From IMG/VR virus record IMGVR_UViG_3300025061_000012, positions 1-29,512 of that record: a DNA stretch of 29,512 nucleotides. One strand, 5' to 3'. Shown piece by piece: positions 20,303-28,203 of this stretch. This DNA is from a virus. The notes under the pieces were generated by a model. The model did not search any database. It saw only the letters and a list, made by a program, of their open reading frames with translations, and was not told where the DNA came from. Positions within the stretch are counted from its first letter, which is position 1. Every line of letters begins with the position of its first letter. The position numbers and the translations under genes were made by a program.

Positions 20303-23300
20303 ATGGCATCAAGCTCACTTGGCACATTAACATTAGATTTAGCGGTAAGGCTGAGTGAGTTTACTGACGGCCTGTCGCAAGCAGAACGTGAGACAAGGAA
20401 TCGCACACAAGAGATGGGCGATTCCGTTGGTAAATTTAAAGAGAAGTTGATAGATGACCTAAGCGGCACCGCTATCGGCGACGCTGTAGGCTCTCTTAAC
20501 GAAAAACTATCTTCCATCACTGAGGCTTTTGGCGAGAGGGGTTTGGCGGGTGCAGCCACAATAGGTGCGGCTTCTGTTATAGGATCGGTCGTCGCTATAG
20601 GTGCCGGCCTCGTGACATTGGCGTTGCAAACAGCAGAAACAGACCAGCAGCTACAAAGACTGGCAACAAGAGCCAATACTTCTACTGCGAACCTACAGGT
20701 ATTGACAGCAGCTACTGCCGCGTATGGACTGGAAATGGACAGCGTCGGCGATATCTTAGCAGACGCTCAGGAGAAGCTAGGAGAGTTTAGTGCTAATGGC
20801 GGTGGCGGATTGGTTGATACCTTAGAGCTTATGCAAGAAGCCACTAAGAAGACTGATGCAGAGTTAGAAATATTCGGTAAAAGCTTGTCAACAATGGATA
20901 GTGTCGATGCTATCCAAGCCGTCGTAGATGAAATGGAAAAAGCGGATGCGACTACCCAAGAAGTCCGGTTTGTCACTGAATCGCTAGCGAGTGGCCTAGG
21001 TGATATTATACCGCTCTGGGATAATAACGGCGAAGCGCTACGGAACTACGAGCGCGACCTTAATGAAGCTGGCGTAATCAGAACCAAAGAGTCTATAGAA
21101 CAATCTCAGATTTTAGCAAATGAGCTGTCAGGGTTGCAGGTTAAGCTTGAAGGGATGTCTAACGAAATCGTAACAGCCACTTTGCCAGCGATGGTAGGCT
21201 TAATTGAATATATGAAAACAGGTACTACGGACGCGGACGGACTGAGCGATAGCTTGTCTTCTATGGGTGTAGTGGCAGCAGTTATAGCAACCCCTTTTAT
21301 AGGGCTGATGTCGGTATTCAAACAAACAGCAACTGTAGTAGCAGGGTTAATGGGTAGTATTAGCTCTTTGTTTAGCCTTATGTCAAATGTATTGTCTAAT
21401 CCTTTTAAGATAGGTACTTATCTTCAGGAGTATGCAAGATCTACAGGCCAGTTAGGTCAATATATGATAGAAGATATGGCCGCAGAAAGAGATAGGGCTG
21501 TAAATTCCTTACAAACTATTTGGAGCTCTCCTAGGGAGCTAGCCGATAAAAGAGCTGCGCAAAACTATAGCAGTTCTTATGGTAACTACGGCAATAAAAA
21601 TAACGGTACCAATTTTAATTCTATTTTAAATGGTGGCTCTAATACTGCTATTCCTTATAGAACGGGTGGCATTCCTTATGGAACTGGCGCCGCAGCCGAT
21701 GAGATAATTGCTTCACGAGCAATAGCTGATGCTGAAGAAGAAGAAGCTAAGGCCAAAGAAAAAACCGCTAAGGCTAATGACAAGAAGACAGCATCCATTA
21801 AAAAACAAGCGGAAGCCCAAGCTCGCTTGGTGGGTATCAGTGGCGACACTGGGGTGGGTAACGCTCACCTACATGTACAGTATCGTGATAAAAGCCGACC
21901 AGTTAGTGCAGCTGACCTTGCTAGATTTCAGGCAGGTGGCAAGGCTATCACTGACTATAAAATGACATCGGGTTACGGTAAACGCAATACCGGTATCAAA
22001 GGCGCGTCGACCAACCACAAAGGTACTGATTTTGGCGTACCTAAAAATACTCCTATCACAACGAATGTACCAGTAAAAGGCGTTAAGACATGGCTAGATA
22101 AGAAAGGTGGCGGTTATGTCTCTACCGTTACTTTTGGTGATGGTGTTGTCATTGACTTATTGCATCAAATGCCTGGCGTTATGGGTATTGAAAAAGGACA
22201 GACTACTGGTAATTCACAGATAGATGGAGCTATTAAAAACGCAGCCGCTATGCAGCAAAAGTCTGCCGCTGATGCAGCTCGTGCACAAGAAAAAGCCGCG
22301 GCAGATGCAATTAGAGCGCAAGAAGAAATATTGCGCAAGCAAGCCTCTGTCGCTGGCAAGTGGGCTCACGAAAAAGAGAAGATTGAGCTTGATTACCAAA
22401 ACAATGTCACTGAAGTTAAAGAAGCTTACGCTGAAGGTTCCGCTGACTATATTAAATACATGGCTCGCGTAGAAGAAGATTATACCAAAGCCAAAAACGC
22501 AGGACTGCTATCTATTACTGAGAAGTATTTTAGTGAAGAACAAAAAATCCACGACGACCACAAAAAAGAAATAGCAGCTATTGAAAAGGAGTTCGTTGAA
22601 GGCGATCCAAACAGAACGCTTTTTGTTGACCTACAAAAAACTGCCTATGAAAAAGATTTAGAAAACTTTAGATGGGCATCTGGTGCAAAGGCGCGCGAAC
22701 AAGATGAGATGTACCAGTCAATTGCTAATAGCGCTCGCGCCAATAGCATAAATTCCTTGTCCACTGGCTTGGATAGCATGGCTCAACGCACCATGAGCGA
22801 CGATGATTATGCGGTTTGGCGGTTGAGGCAAGACCGCGCCGACGCTTTTGGCTCAGTAAATAATCAGTACAGTGATCGTCAAAAAGAGATCAATGCTAAA
22901 GATGAGCGCGGAAAGGAATATCTGTTACCTGAGCTTGAACGCAATGAATTGTTAGAAATCGCCAAGCAAGAACATCTGGATAATCTATGGGCCATGGAAC
23001 AAGACTATGCATTGAAGCAGCAAACCTTAGACGATCAACTACAAGATGCTAAACTCCAAAATTACGGCACAACATTGGGGGCAATGGGAAGTCTACTTGG
23101 GGCCTTTGCCGGTGAGAATAATCGTATTAGTCAAATGATGTTTTCTGCACAAAAAGGCTATGCGCTCGCCCAAATATTTATGAATAACAAGGTTGCGCTA
23201 TCTGAAGCTTGGGCATCCGCACCATTCCCATACAACGTACCAGCTGTAACGATGGCTGCGCTTGAAACAGGTGCGCTAGCTGCGGCCGCTCAAGCTATAA

Positions 23301-23641
23301 CGCCAATGTTCAGCGGTATTGCCCATGGTGGTCTTGATTACGTTCCAAAAGAGCAAACGTACCTGCTCGATAAGGGTGAGCGCGTACTGTCACCCAATCA
23401 GAATAAAGACTTTACCAATTTCATGCAGGGCAATAAGAATGGTAACGGTTATAGCGGTGATGGTGTTGGTGAAATCAATATCGTTGTAAGTGTAGATGCC
23501 AAAGGCAATAGCTCAGTGACTGGCGATACTGCTAATACCTTTGCTAAAACGATGGCAAAACAAGTAGAGCAAACGGCTCGGAATGTGGTTAGAAAAGAGT
23601 TAATGCAAGGTGGTATGATAGATAAGCGTCTTAGAAGATAA
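20303..23641 (+). CDS. Tape measure protein with a permuted M23 peptidase domain
   Basis: This 1112-residue protein sets tail length. The N-terminal part is helical; hydrophobic stretches lie at about 80-115 and 320-360. At about 505-630 is an M23-type peptidase with its motifs in unusual order: G-D-T-G-V-G-N-A-H-L-H comes first (H522, H524), then S-G-Y-G-K-R and H-K-G-T-D (H572, D576), then L-L-H-Q-M (H621). In ordinary M23 domains the H-x-H motif comes last. All five key residues are present, so activity on peptidoglycan during entry is plausible. Residues 640-950 are charged coiled coil. The end (A-H-G-G-L-D-Y-V-P, L-L-D-K-G-E-R-V-L-S-P) is typical of tape measures. Ribosome site AAGGAAAA is somewhat far from ATG 20303. 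Confidence 0.93.
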   Translation: MASSSLGTLTLDLAVRLSEFTDGLSQAERETRNRTQEMGDSVGKFKEKLIDDLSGTAIGDAVGSLNEKLSSITEAFGERGLAGAATIGAASVIGSVVAIGAGLVTLALQTAETDQQLQRLATRANTSTANLQVLTAATAAYGLEMDSVGDILADAQEKLGEFSANGGGGLVDTLELMQEATKKTDAELEIFGKSLSTMDSVDAIQAVVDEMEKADATTQEVRFVTESLASGLGDIIPLWDNNGEALRNYERDLNEAGVIRTKESIEQSQILANELSGLQVKLEGMSNEIVTATLPAMVGLIEYMKTGTTDADGLSDSLSSMGVVAAVIATPFIGLMSVFKQTATVVAGLMGSISSLFSLMSNVLSNPFKIGTYLQEYARSTGQLGQYMIEDMAAERDRAVNSLQTIWSSPRELADKRAAQNYSSSYGNYGNKNNGTNFNSILNGGSNTAIPYRTGGIPYGTGAAADEIIASRAIADAEEEEAKAKEKTAKANDKKTASIKKQAEAQARLVGISGDTGVGNAHLHVQYRDKSRPVSAADLARFQAGGKAITDYKMTSGYGKRNTGIKGASTNHKGTDFGVPKNTPITTNVPVKGVKTWLDKKGGGYVSTVTFGDGVVIDLLHQMPGVMGIEKGQTTGNSQIDGAIKNAAAMQQKSAADAARAQEKAAADAIRAQEEILRKQASVAGKWAHEKEKIELDYQNNVTEVKEAYAEGSADYIKYMARVEEDYTKAKNAGLLSITEKYFSEEQKIHDDHKKEIAAIEKEFVEGDPNRTLFVDLQKTAYEKDLENFRWASGAKAREQDEMYQSIANSARANSINSLSTGLDSMAQRTMSDDDYAVWRLRQDRADAFGSVNNQYSDRQKEINAKDERGKEYLLPELERNELLEIAKQEHLDNLWAMEQDYALKQQTLDDQLQDAKLQNYGTTLGAMGSLLGAFAGENNRISQMMFSAQKGYALAQIFMNNKVALSEAWASAPFPYNVPAVTMAALETGALAAAAQAITPMFSGIAHGGLDYVPKEQTYLLDKGERVLSPNQNKDFTNFMQGNKNGNGYSGDGVGEINIVVSVDAKGNSSVTGDTANTFAKTMAKQVEQTARNVVRKELMQGGMIDKRLRR

Positions 23642-23681
23642 GCTTGCTATTGGAGCAGCTTTGCATAAGAAGGAGATGGTT

Positions 23682-23978
23682 GTGAGCGATATTGACAGTA
23701 TAGCGGAAGGTTTTGGAGAGGGCGTTAAGCCTTTGTTAGAAACTATGGTTAGCCTAGATTATGCAAATACCTTTTTGGTCTCGGTGTTAGTGAAACACTT
23801 GATTGATGAAGGTGTTATTAGTCTTGATAAATACTTGGCGAGCAACAAACACTACGAAGAATTGCTTAAAGAAGGGTTTTTAAGGCAGGACCCTGAAAGT
23901 GAATCAGCGCAACAAAACGTGATGATGCTTGAAAAAACCTTTGCTGGCCACAGAAGTGATCTTGCCAAACCTGAGTGA
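23682..23978 (+). CDS. Hypothetical protein after the tape measure, 98 aa
   Basis: I take GTG 23682, which has AGGAG 6 bases upstream; ATG 23676 is too close to that site, and a TTG at 23661 extends the frame. The protein is acidic and helical (I-D-S-I-A-E-G-F-G-E-G-V-K-P-L-L-E, V-L-V-K-H-L-I-D-E-G-V-I-S). No family is recognised. It lies where lambda-like phages have small tail genes, 40 bases after the tape measure. Confidence 0.6.
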   Translation: MSDIDSIAEGFGEGVKPLLETMVSLDYANTFLVSVLVKHLIDEGVISLDKYLASNKHYEELLKEGFLRQDPESESAQQNVMMLEKTFAGHRSDLAKPE

Positions 23979-24000
23979 GAGATTTTATTATTAATTGGAA

Positions 24001-24025
24001 AAACCACCTTAATCGGTGGTTTTTT
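24001..24025 (+). terminator. Rho-independent terminator
   Basis: AAACCACC-TTAATC-GGTGGTTT (24001-24022) with three more T. It lies only 6 bases before the minor tail protein start. Confidence 0.82.
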
Positions 24026-24030
24026 AATGG

Positions 24031-24378
24031 ATGAAATATATGACATTGAGAACGTTTACATGGTGCATCAATGCAGGTGCGACGCAAAATACCGAGATTA
24101 GAACCAATACCACACGCTTTGGCGATGGTTACGAGCAAGTTTCCAGCTTTGGTATCAATAATGCCCGTAAGTCATGGCAATGCTCAAAAACAGCATTGTC
24201 GCCCGAGATTAATGAAATACATGACTTTTTGTTAGAACATAATGGCGTAACTCCGTTTATTATGACTATCGATGGTGAAACTAAGACGTACCGTACTGAA
24301 GGTGATATCAGCAAGAGCCACATTAGTGGCAAAGTTTGGCAAGTGTCGTTTAATATCCGACAGGCCTTTGTTCCTTAG
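24031..24378 (+). CDS. Minor tail protein, lambda gpM-like; last tail gene
   Basis: The 115-residue protein matches the phage minor tail (gpM) family: F-T-W-C-I-N-A-G-A, R-F-G-D-G-Y-E-Q-V-S-S-F-G-I-N-N, W-Q-C-S-K-T, and the close G-K-V-W-Q-V-S-F-N-I-R-Q-A-F. ATG 24040 (M4) may be the true start, because GGATG would then serve as ribosome site. In lambda-like phages gpM is followed by L, K, I and J. Here it is followed by a strong terminator and plasmid DNA, so the tail operon is cut short. Confidence 0.88.
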   Translation: MKYMTLRTFTWCINAGATQNTEIRTNTTRFGDGYEQVSSFGINNARKSWQCSKTALSPEINEIHDFLLEHNGVTPFIMTIDGETKTYRTEGDISKSHISGKVWQVSFNIRQAFVP

Positions 24379-24407
24379 TTTTGATAAAAACCTATCTGCA
24401 CGATGAA

Positions 24408-24437
24408 AAGCCCACCTAAACAGGTGGGCTTTTTTTT
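24408..24437 (+). terminator. Strong terminator closing the late operon
   Basis: AAGCCCACCT (24408-24417) pairs with AGGTGGGCTT (24422-24431) around AAAC, with eight T. It marks the border between phage and plasmid modules. Confidence 0.93.
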
Positions 24438-24491
24438 GTGCCTAAAATTTGATAAACAAACCGCCAAAGAGATGGGTGAGCAGTTATAAGA

Positions 24492-24616
24492 CCCTGCTCA
24501 AAGTTGAGCAGGGGTGGCGAGTTGATAACACTGCTCAACTTTGAGCAGTCGGCATATAGGGTCTCCTCAAGCAAATTTGGATGCATCTATTTAAATACCC
24601 CCAAACTTGGGGGTAT
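24492..24616. repeat. Palindrome cluster at the phage-plasmid border
   Basis: Three perfect palindromes share a CAA-NN-TTG centre with different arms: CCCTGCTCAA-AG-TTGAGCAGGG (24492-24513), ACTGCTCAA-CT-TTGAGCAGT (24530-24549) and ATACCCCCAA-AC-TTGGGGGTAT (24595-24616). The last one and its upstream GGATGCATCTATTTA recur in diverged form at 25859-25893. Confidence 0.8.
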
Positions 24617-24780
24617 CTCCTAATCAACCACAACAAACTAAGCGCTATTCAGAATATATAATTTTGGCGGCTATCGCCTATCCTGCGATAGACAAATGGG
24701 GTCATTTTGTCGGCGTAAGCCTATCCTGCAATCAAAGAAAACAGGTAACAAACGAAGCTGAACCACTTAAATAATAACCT

Positions 24781-24880
24781 TAAGTTGTCTTAGGTTGTCT
24801 TAGGTTGTCTATAGTTGGATTGGCTGGCTTAATATTCAAATATTGGTTGTTTTAGGTTGTTTTAGGTTGTTTTAGGTTGT
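24781..24880. repeat. Tandem arrays of 10-bp units (TAGGTTGTCT, TTTAGGTTGT)
   Basis: TARGTTGTCT is repeated three times at 24781-24810, and TTTAGGTTGT three times plus one variant at 24841-24880. Both share the core TAGGTTGT at exact 10-bp steps. This looks like an iteron or centromere array bound by a small DNA-binding protein. Confidence 0.9.
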
Positions 24881-24940
24881 TTGCCCTCTTGCTGCTTCAC
24901 AAAATCTCACATTGAGAGTGAATCACCACCACAGTTTACG

Positions 24941-24990
24941 TTCTAATACGTTCTAATACGTTCTAATACGTTCTAATACGTTCTAATACG
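24941..24990. repeat. Tandem array of five 10-bp units (TTCTAATACG)
   Basis: TTCTAATACG is repeated five times without error, with partial units on both sides (ACG before, TTC after). The unit differs from the neighbouring arrays but the 10-bp period is kept. Confidence 0.95.
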
Positions 24991-25027
24991 TTCAAAATCT
25001 TATATCGCTGACGCTATCGCAAAAGTA

Positions 25028-25073
<46 letters not shown>

Positions 25074-25251
25074 AGGAATATAGGAATATAGAAATACAGG
25101 AAGCAGAAAAGGCAAATTATAAATATTGGAATAATTCGAACGCTTTATATAGCAAGCCCGTCCAAGGAATAATAAAATAAATAGGAAGCAAGAATTGTAA
25201 TAACCTTAGTAGGGGTCACATTTGAAATGCTGCCCTTGGTGATGCTGGCAC

Positions 25252-25345
25252 GTTACACGGTAACAAGTGACAGGCCTAACTATTAACTGATAAGTTACAC
25301 GGTAACGGAGTAACTCAACGCTACTGACTAATGTTACAGGGTAAC
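25252..25345. promoter_or_regulatory. Candidate operators of the RHH gene
   Basis: GTTACACGGTAAC occurs at 25252-25264 and 25294-25306 (42 bp apart), and GTTACAGGGTAAC at 25333-25345, five bases before the RHH start and covering its likely ribosome site (AGGG). Arms GTTAC/GTAAC are conserved while the centre varies. The position strongly suggests autoregulation. The same palindrome occurs twice at 2505-2538. Confidence 0.65.
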
Positions 25346-25350
25346 GCCAT

Positions 25351-25578
25351 ATGAAAGAATTACAGCGCAGAAAAGCAACCTTCCCACTTGCCAAGAGCAA
25401 TGCTCAGCGGCAAAAGGAGTACAGACAGCGGCAGAAGAGTAAGCAGGCTGTCAGGATTGATATGTACTTAGATAATGACATTCACTACATGCTTGAGCAG
25501 TTGGCAGAGAATGGCGATACCGACATGAGAACAGTCTTAAGCACCATCATTAAGAAAGAGTATGCTGAGCAGTTATAG
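25351..25578 (+). CDS. Ribbon-helix-helix DNA-binding protein (plasmid regulator)
   Basis: The 75-residue protein has a basic N-terminal part (N-A-Q-R-Q-K-E-Y-R-Q-R-Q-K) and then an RHH fold: strand A-V-R-I-D-M-Y-L (31-38), helix A I-H-Y-M-L-E-Q-L-A-E-N-G (42-53), helix B T-V-L-S-T-I-I-K-K-E (about 60-69). Proteins of this form are common next to plasmid rep genes as copy-number or partition regulators (CopB-like in plan). No ParA-type ATPase is visible anywhere, so it would act alone. The start sits 5 bases after a GTTACAGGGTAAC palindrome, implying self-control. Confidence 0.8.
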   Translation: MKELQRRKATFPLAKSNAQRQKEYRQRQKSKQAVRIDMYLDNDIHYMLEQLAENGDTDMRTVLSTIIKKEYAEQL

Positions 25579-25583
25579 TCCAA

Positions 25584-26183
25584 CCCCCAGTGGGGGATGA
25601 ACACTGCATTACCGGTAACGCTGATATGACCTTCAACACCTTTATAATAAAAGTTCTGCATTTGAAGTGCGGAATACATGGGTCCATCCTCAGTTTGAGG
25701 TTAGATAAACGACATCCTCAAACTGAGGAAGTTGATTTATAGGGTCTCCTAGAAAATAGTAGACCCCTGGGGCGTACCATCTGGTACACCCAAACCTATA
25801 GTACCCACAACCCTCATTGATGGATGTGTAAAAGGTGCTGACGAGATGCATCCAAATTTGGATGCATCTATTTAGATGCCCTCAAACTTGAGGTTATCTT
25901 TATATAGACGTTTCCACCAATGGTGGCAGCGTTTATTTGCGGAAACGAAGGGGTGTCGTATTTTTGACGATACCCCCTAAAAAGCATTATTAGGTTATTA
26001 GCTGACGTGGTGCATACTAAAAAAACCATCTGCAAAATAGCCTAGGCAAACTTAATGGAATTGTATTTGTTTAGCAGACACAAAGGTTTGGGTTTTCAAT
26101 TCAGTCACTGCCCAACTTTGGGCAGTGAGGTCACGTTCGTCATTATGACGAACCCCTGATAGTTGGCCAATAAAATTGGCCAA
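25584..26183. repeat. Dense family of perfect palindromes with varying arms
   Basis: Members include CCCCCA-G-TGGGGG (25584-25596), CCTCA-GTT-TGAGG (25688-25700) and CCTCA-AAC-TGAGG (25716-25728), GTACCA-TC-TGGTAC (25774-25787), a perfect 24-bp palindrome with arms GATGCATCCAAA (25845-25868), CCTCAA-AC-TTGAGG (25880-25893), CCACCA-A-TGGTGG (25914-25926), a longer hairpin at 25950-25976 with one G-T pair, CACTGCCCAA-CT-TTGGGCAGTG (26106-26127), GTTCGTCAT-T-ATGACGAAC (26135-26153) and TTGGCCAAT-AAA-ATTGGCCAA (26163-26183). The arms change together while the symmetric form is kept. Confidence 0.85.
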
Positions 26184-26360
26184 TATTGGAAACACTGTAT
26201 CAATTGAGGTGATAACTCTGATTCCCTCGAACCTTACCGCTTTAAAATATAGTTAGCTGTATGGTCAATCATTACGTTTTAGTGATAGATGGTTTTTCTT
26301 ATCAAAAATAAAAACCATCACCAGTTTATTGAACGTGACTGTGTTTGCCTAGGCTATTTT
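26034..26360. repeat. Pair of 18-bp inverted repeats (MITE-like segment)
   Basis: AAAATAGCCTAGGCAAAC at 26034-26051 is the exact reverse complement of 26343-26360. They enclose 291 bases that hold three of the palindromes and a hairpin with 10-base arms GATGGTTTTT/AAAAACCATC (about 26288-26319). No target-site duplication is seen at the edges. It could be a miniature element or a large origin hairpin. Confidence 0.6.
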
Positions 26361-26528
26361 TAATAGGTTTATCAGCACATTCTGAGTTAGTTATAATTAG
26401 GTTTACCTTGCTCACTAATCATATTGAAAGATATAAGTATTAATAAAACAAATAGGTTTTTAATGCTTTTAATGTTTTTAAAGCTTTTACGTGCTCTGTA
26501 GCCTTTGGTGCGTAAGGCTTTCAACCCC

Positions 26529-26616
26529 CATTCAAGGACGTTTATCGACCCATTCAAGGACGTTTATCGACCCATTCAAGGACGTTTATCGACCCATTAA
26601 GGGACGTCTATCGACC
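26529..26616. repeat. Four 22-bp iterons of the Rep_3 origin
   Basis: Four head-to-tail 22-bp repeats sharing the core AAGGACGTTTATCGACC lie at 26529-26550, 26551-26572, 26573-26594 and 26595-26616. The first three are identical; the fourth has AAGGGACGTCTATCGACC. Iterons spaced by 22 bp just upstream of a Rep_3 gene are the classic binding sites for initiator monomers and for copy control by handcuffing. Confidence 0.93.
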
Positions 26617-26650
26617 TTTAAGGGACAAATTTACAATAAATGTCCTTTAA
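26617..26650. promoter_or_regulatory. Inverted repeat between iterons and rep (likely rep operator)
   Basis: TTTAAGGGACA (26617-26627) and TGTCCTTTAA (26641-26650) form an inverted repeat with one mismatch. It shares the AAGGGAC part of the fourth iteron. Rep_3 proteins repress their own gene as dimers on such half-iteron palindromes. Confidence 0.7.
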
Positions 26651-26699
26651 TGTGTTATCATTCATCAATCGATAGTTAAAGCTAAAAGGATGTTTTGAT

Positions 26700-27647
26700 A
26701 TGGCAAGACAGCAAATGGTGGTTAAAGATAACAGCATGATAGGCGCAAGTTATAGTCTTGGCGTGGCAGAGCAGCGAATTATATTTCTAGCTATTGTTGA
26801 AGCGCGTGAACAAGAAACTCTTATCAAAGCGGGCGGGTTGCTAAGAATAAGCGCGCAGAACTACGCTAAGCAATTCAATGTAGAAAAACACACTGCGTAT
26901 AAGGTGTTAAAGGGAGGTGCGGATGGGCTGTATGATGCAGAGTTCAACTATAGTTATGCAGATAAAAAAACGGGTAAGCTATTCCATGCCCGTAGTCGTT
27001 TTGTGCAAAAGATTGCTTATGCGGATGAATTAGGCTGTGTCGAGCTTGTTTTTGCCGAGGACGTGGTGCCACTAATCACAAGACTTGAGGAGCGCTACAC
27101 TGAGTACGAGCTCAAGCAGGTCAGCGCTCTGCAAAGTGAGTACGCTATAAGGCTGTATGAGCTGCTGATCCAGTGGCGTAGTGTAGGCAAAGTACCTACC
27201 ATGGATTTAGAAGAGCTTCGAAGCAAGCTGGGCGTGGCAGAAGGGAGTTACAAGGAGATGAGCGACTTTAAAAAGCGCGTGCTCAAACTGGCTCTTTCTC
27301 AAATCAATAGCTTCACAGATATCATTGCCGACTACGATCAAGTTAAGAGTGGACGAAAAGTTACAGGTATATCATTTCGGTTTAAACACAAGCCAACTCC
27401 TAAAGCTGAAAAACCAAATGAGGCCGTCAATGACAATGCTTTTATAAAAATGACGCCTGACCAAATAGGCACTTTCAGCAAAAAGCTAGCTGCATTACCT
27501 GAGCTTGGCAGCAATGCGCCAATTGGAATGAGTGGGGCTGACTTTGTTGCAATGGTTGCTAATGACCTCAGAGACGCGGCCAAACAGAAAAAGTATCATA
27601 AGTACTTAGCAAAATTAGGGTTTAAGGCAGCAAAGAGCGAGGCTTAA
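26700..27647 (+). CDS. Plasmid replication initiator, Rep_3 family
   Basis: The 315-residue protein matches Rep_3 (RepB-type) initiators with two winged-helix domains. The N-terminal domain has V-V-K-D-N-S-M-I-G-A-S-Y-S-L-G-V-A-E-Q-R-I-I (about 7-28) and Y-A-K-Q-F-N-V-E-K-H-T-A-Y-K-V-L (about 51-66). The middle shows Y-T-E-Y-E-L-K-Q-V-S-A-L-Q-S-E-Y-A-I-R-L-Y-E-L-L-I-Q-W, the family signature, and F-K-K-R-V-L-K-L-A-L-S-Q-I-N. It binds the iterons and opens the origin. AAAGGA lies 9 bases before ATG 26700. It shows that the element can replicate as a plasmid. A C-terminal extension of about 70 residues is not recognised. Confidence 0.95.
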   Translation: MARQQMVVKDNSMIGASYSLGVAEQRIIFLAIVEAREQETLIKAGGLLRISAQNYAKQFNVEKHTAYKVLKGGADGLYDAEFNYSYADKKTGKLFHARSRFVQKIAYADELGCVELVFAEDVVPLITRLEERYTEYELKQVSALQSEYAIRLYELLIQWRSVGKVPTMDLEELRSKLGVAEGSYKEMSDFKKRVLKLALSQINSFTDIIADYDQVKSGRKVTGISFRFKHKPTPKAEKPNEAVNDNAFIKMTPDQIGTFSKKLAALPELGSNAPIGMSGADFVAMVANDLRDAAKQKKYHKYLAKLGFKAAKSEA

Positions 27648-27679
27648 GCCAAGCAAAAAGCCCAATAAATACAAAAAAC

Positions 27680-27703
27680 AGCCTACTTAATTGTAGGCTT
27701 TTT
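27680..27703 (+). terminator. Rho-independent terminator after rep
   Basis: AGCCTAC-TTAATT-GTAGGCT (27680-27699) with a T-run. It isolates rep from the region upstream of int. Confidence 0.88.
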
Positions 27704-28203
27704 ATTGCTAGCCACATAAGCAAGGTCAAAAAGCACCCATCCCAAGCAAAAAGTTATAAATGCTACCAACTGCCCGGCAATCGATAGTTAAACAATCGCT
27801 AATACTGTAAGTGCAACATTCCCCAAAAAGCTACGCACTTACCACCACTACGACTTATTGGATGCCCGTGTTACGTCTGGTTATACAAACGGCTTTCTAA
27901 AAATATTTGATATTAGCTACCAAAATGGCTACCAAAAACGACTAATCAAATAACAAACCTATAATTATCAATATCTAGAGAGGTTAAAGCAGGTACTGAT
28001 TAGGTAAATGCTTACTGGTATCAGGTGGTATCTAGTGGTATCATGAGTCTTGTTGTCAATAATTAGAAGGCCTTGAATATTAGTGAATATTCGACCTTAA
28101 GCCAATGTTTGCAGTAGGTCATTATAAAAGCTACCAAGGCGGCTACTCATAACAACAATAGTAACGGCTGTTTATTCGGCTACCAATGGTAAGGGCTACC
28201 ATC
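27704..28203. promoter_or_regulatory. Gene-free region upstream of int with repeated motifs (candidate attP area)
   Basis: No gene is visible. GCTACCA occurs at 27762-27768, 27916-27922, 27929-27935, 28130-28136, 28179-28185 and 28195-28201, with a variant at 28142. TGGTATC occurs three times at exact 10-bp steps (28016-28042). Repeated short motifs beside a tyrosine integrase are typical of arm-type integrase or Xis sites, so attP may lie here. The core crossover sequence cannot be recognised; no tRNA 3' end is present. Confidence 0.5.

Larger units (their letters stand above)
25579..26699. other. Gene-free region before rep: hairpins, origin, iterons
   Basis: I see no gene in these 1.1 kb. 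The first 600 bases carry at least ten palindromes (25584-26183). A pair of 18-bp inverted repeats follows (26034-26051 and 26343-26360). An AT-rich stretch (26360-26500) and the iterons (26529-26616) form the likely replication origin, and the Rep start follows. Confidence 0.7.

Noticed and set aside
26491-26679. 62-residue frame over the iterons
   Set aside because: Its repeated peptide is just the translation of the 22-bp iterons. The region is the origin, not a gene.
26667-27792. AATCGATAGTTAAA at 26667-26680 and 27779-27792
   Set aside because: A 14-base match is about what chance gives in an AT-rich window of this size, and the two contexts do not correspond.
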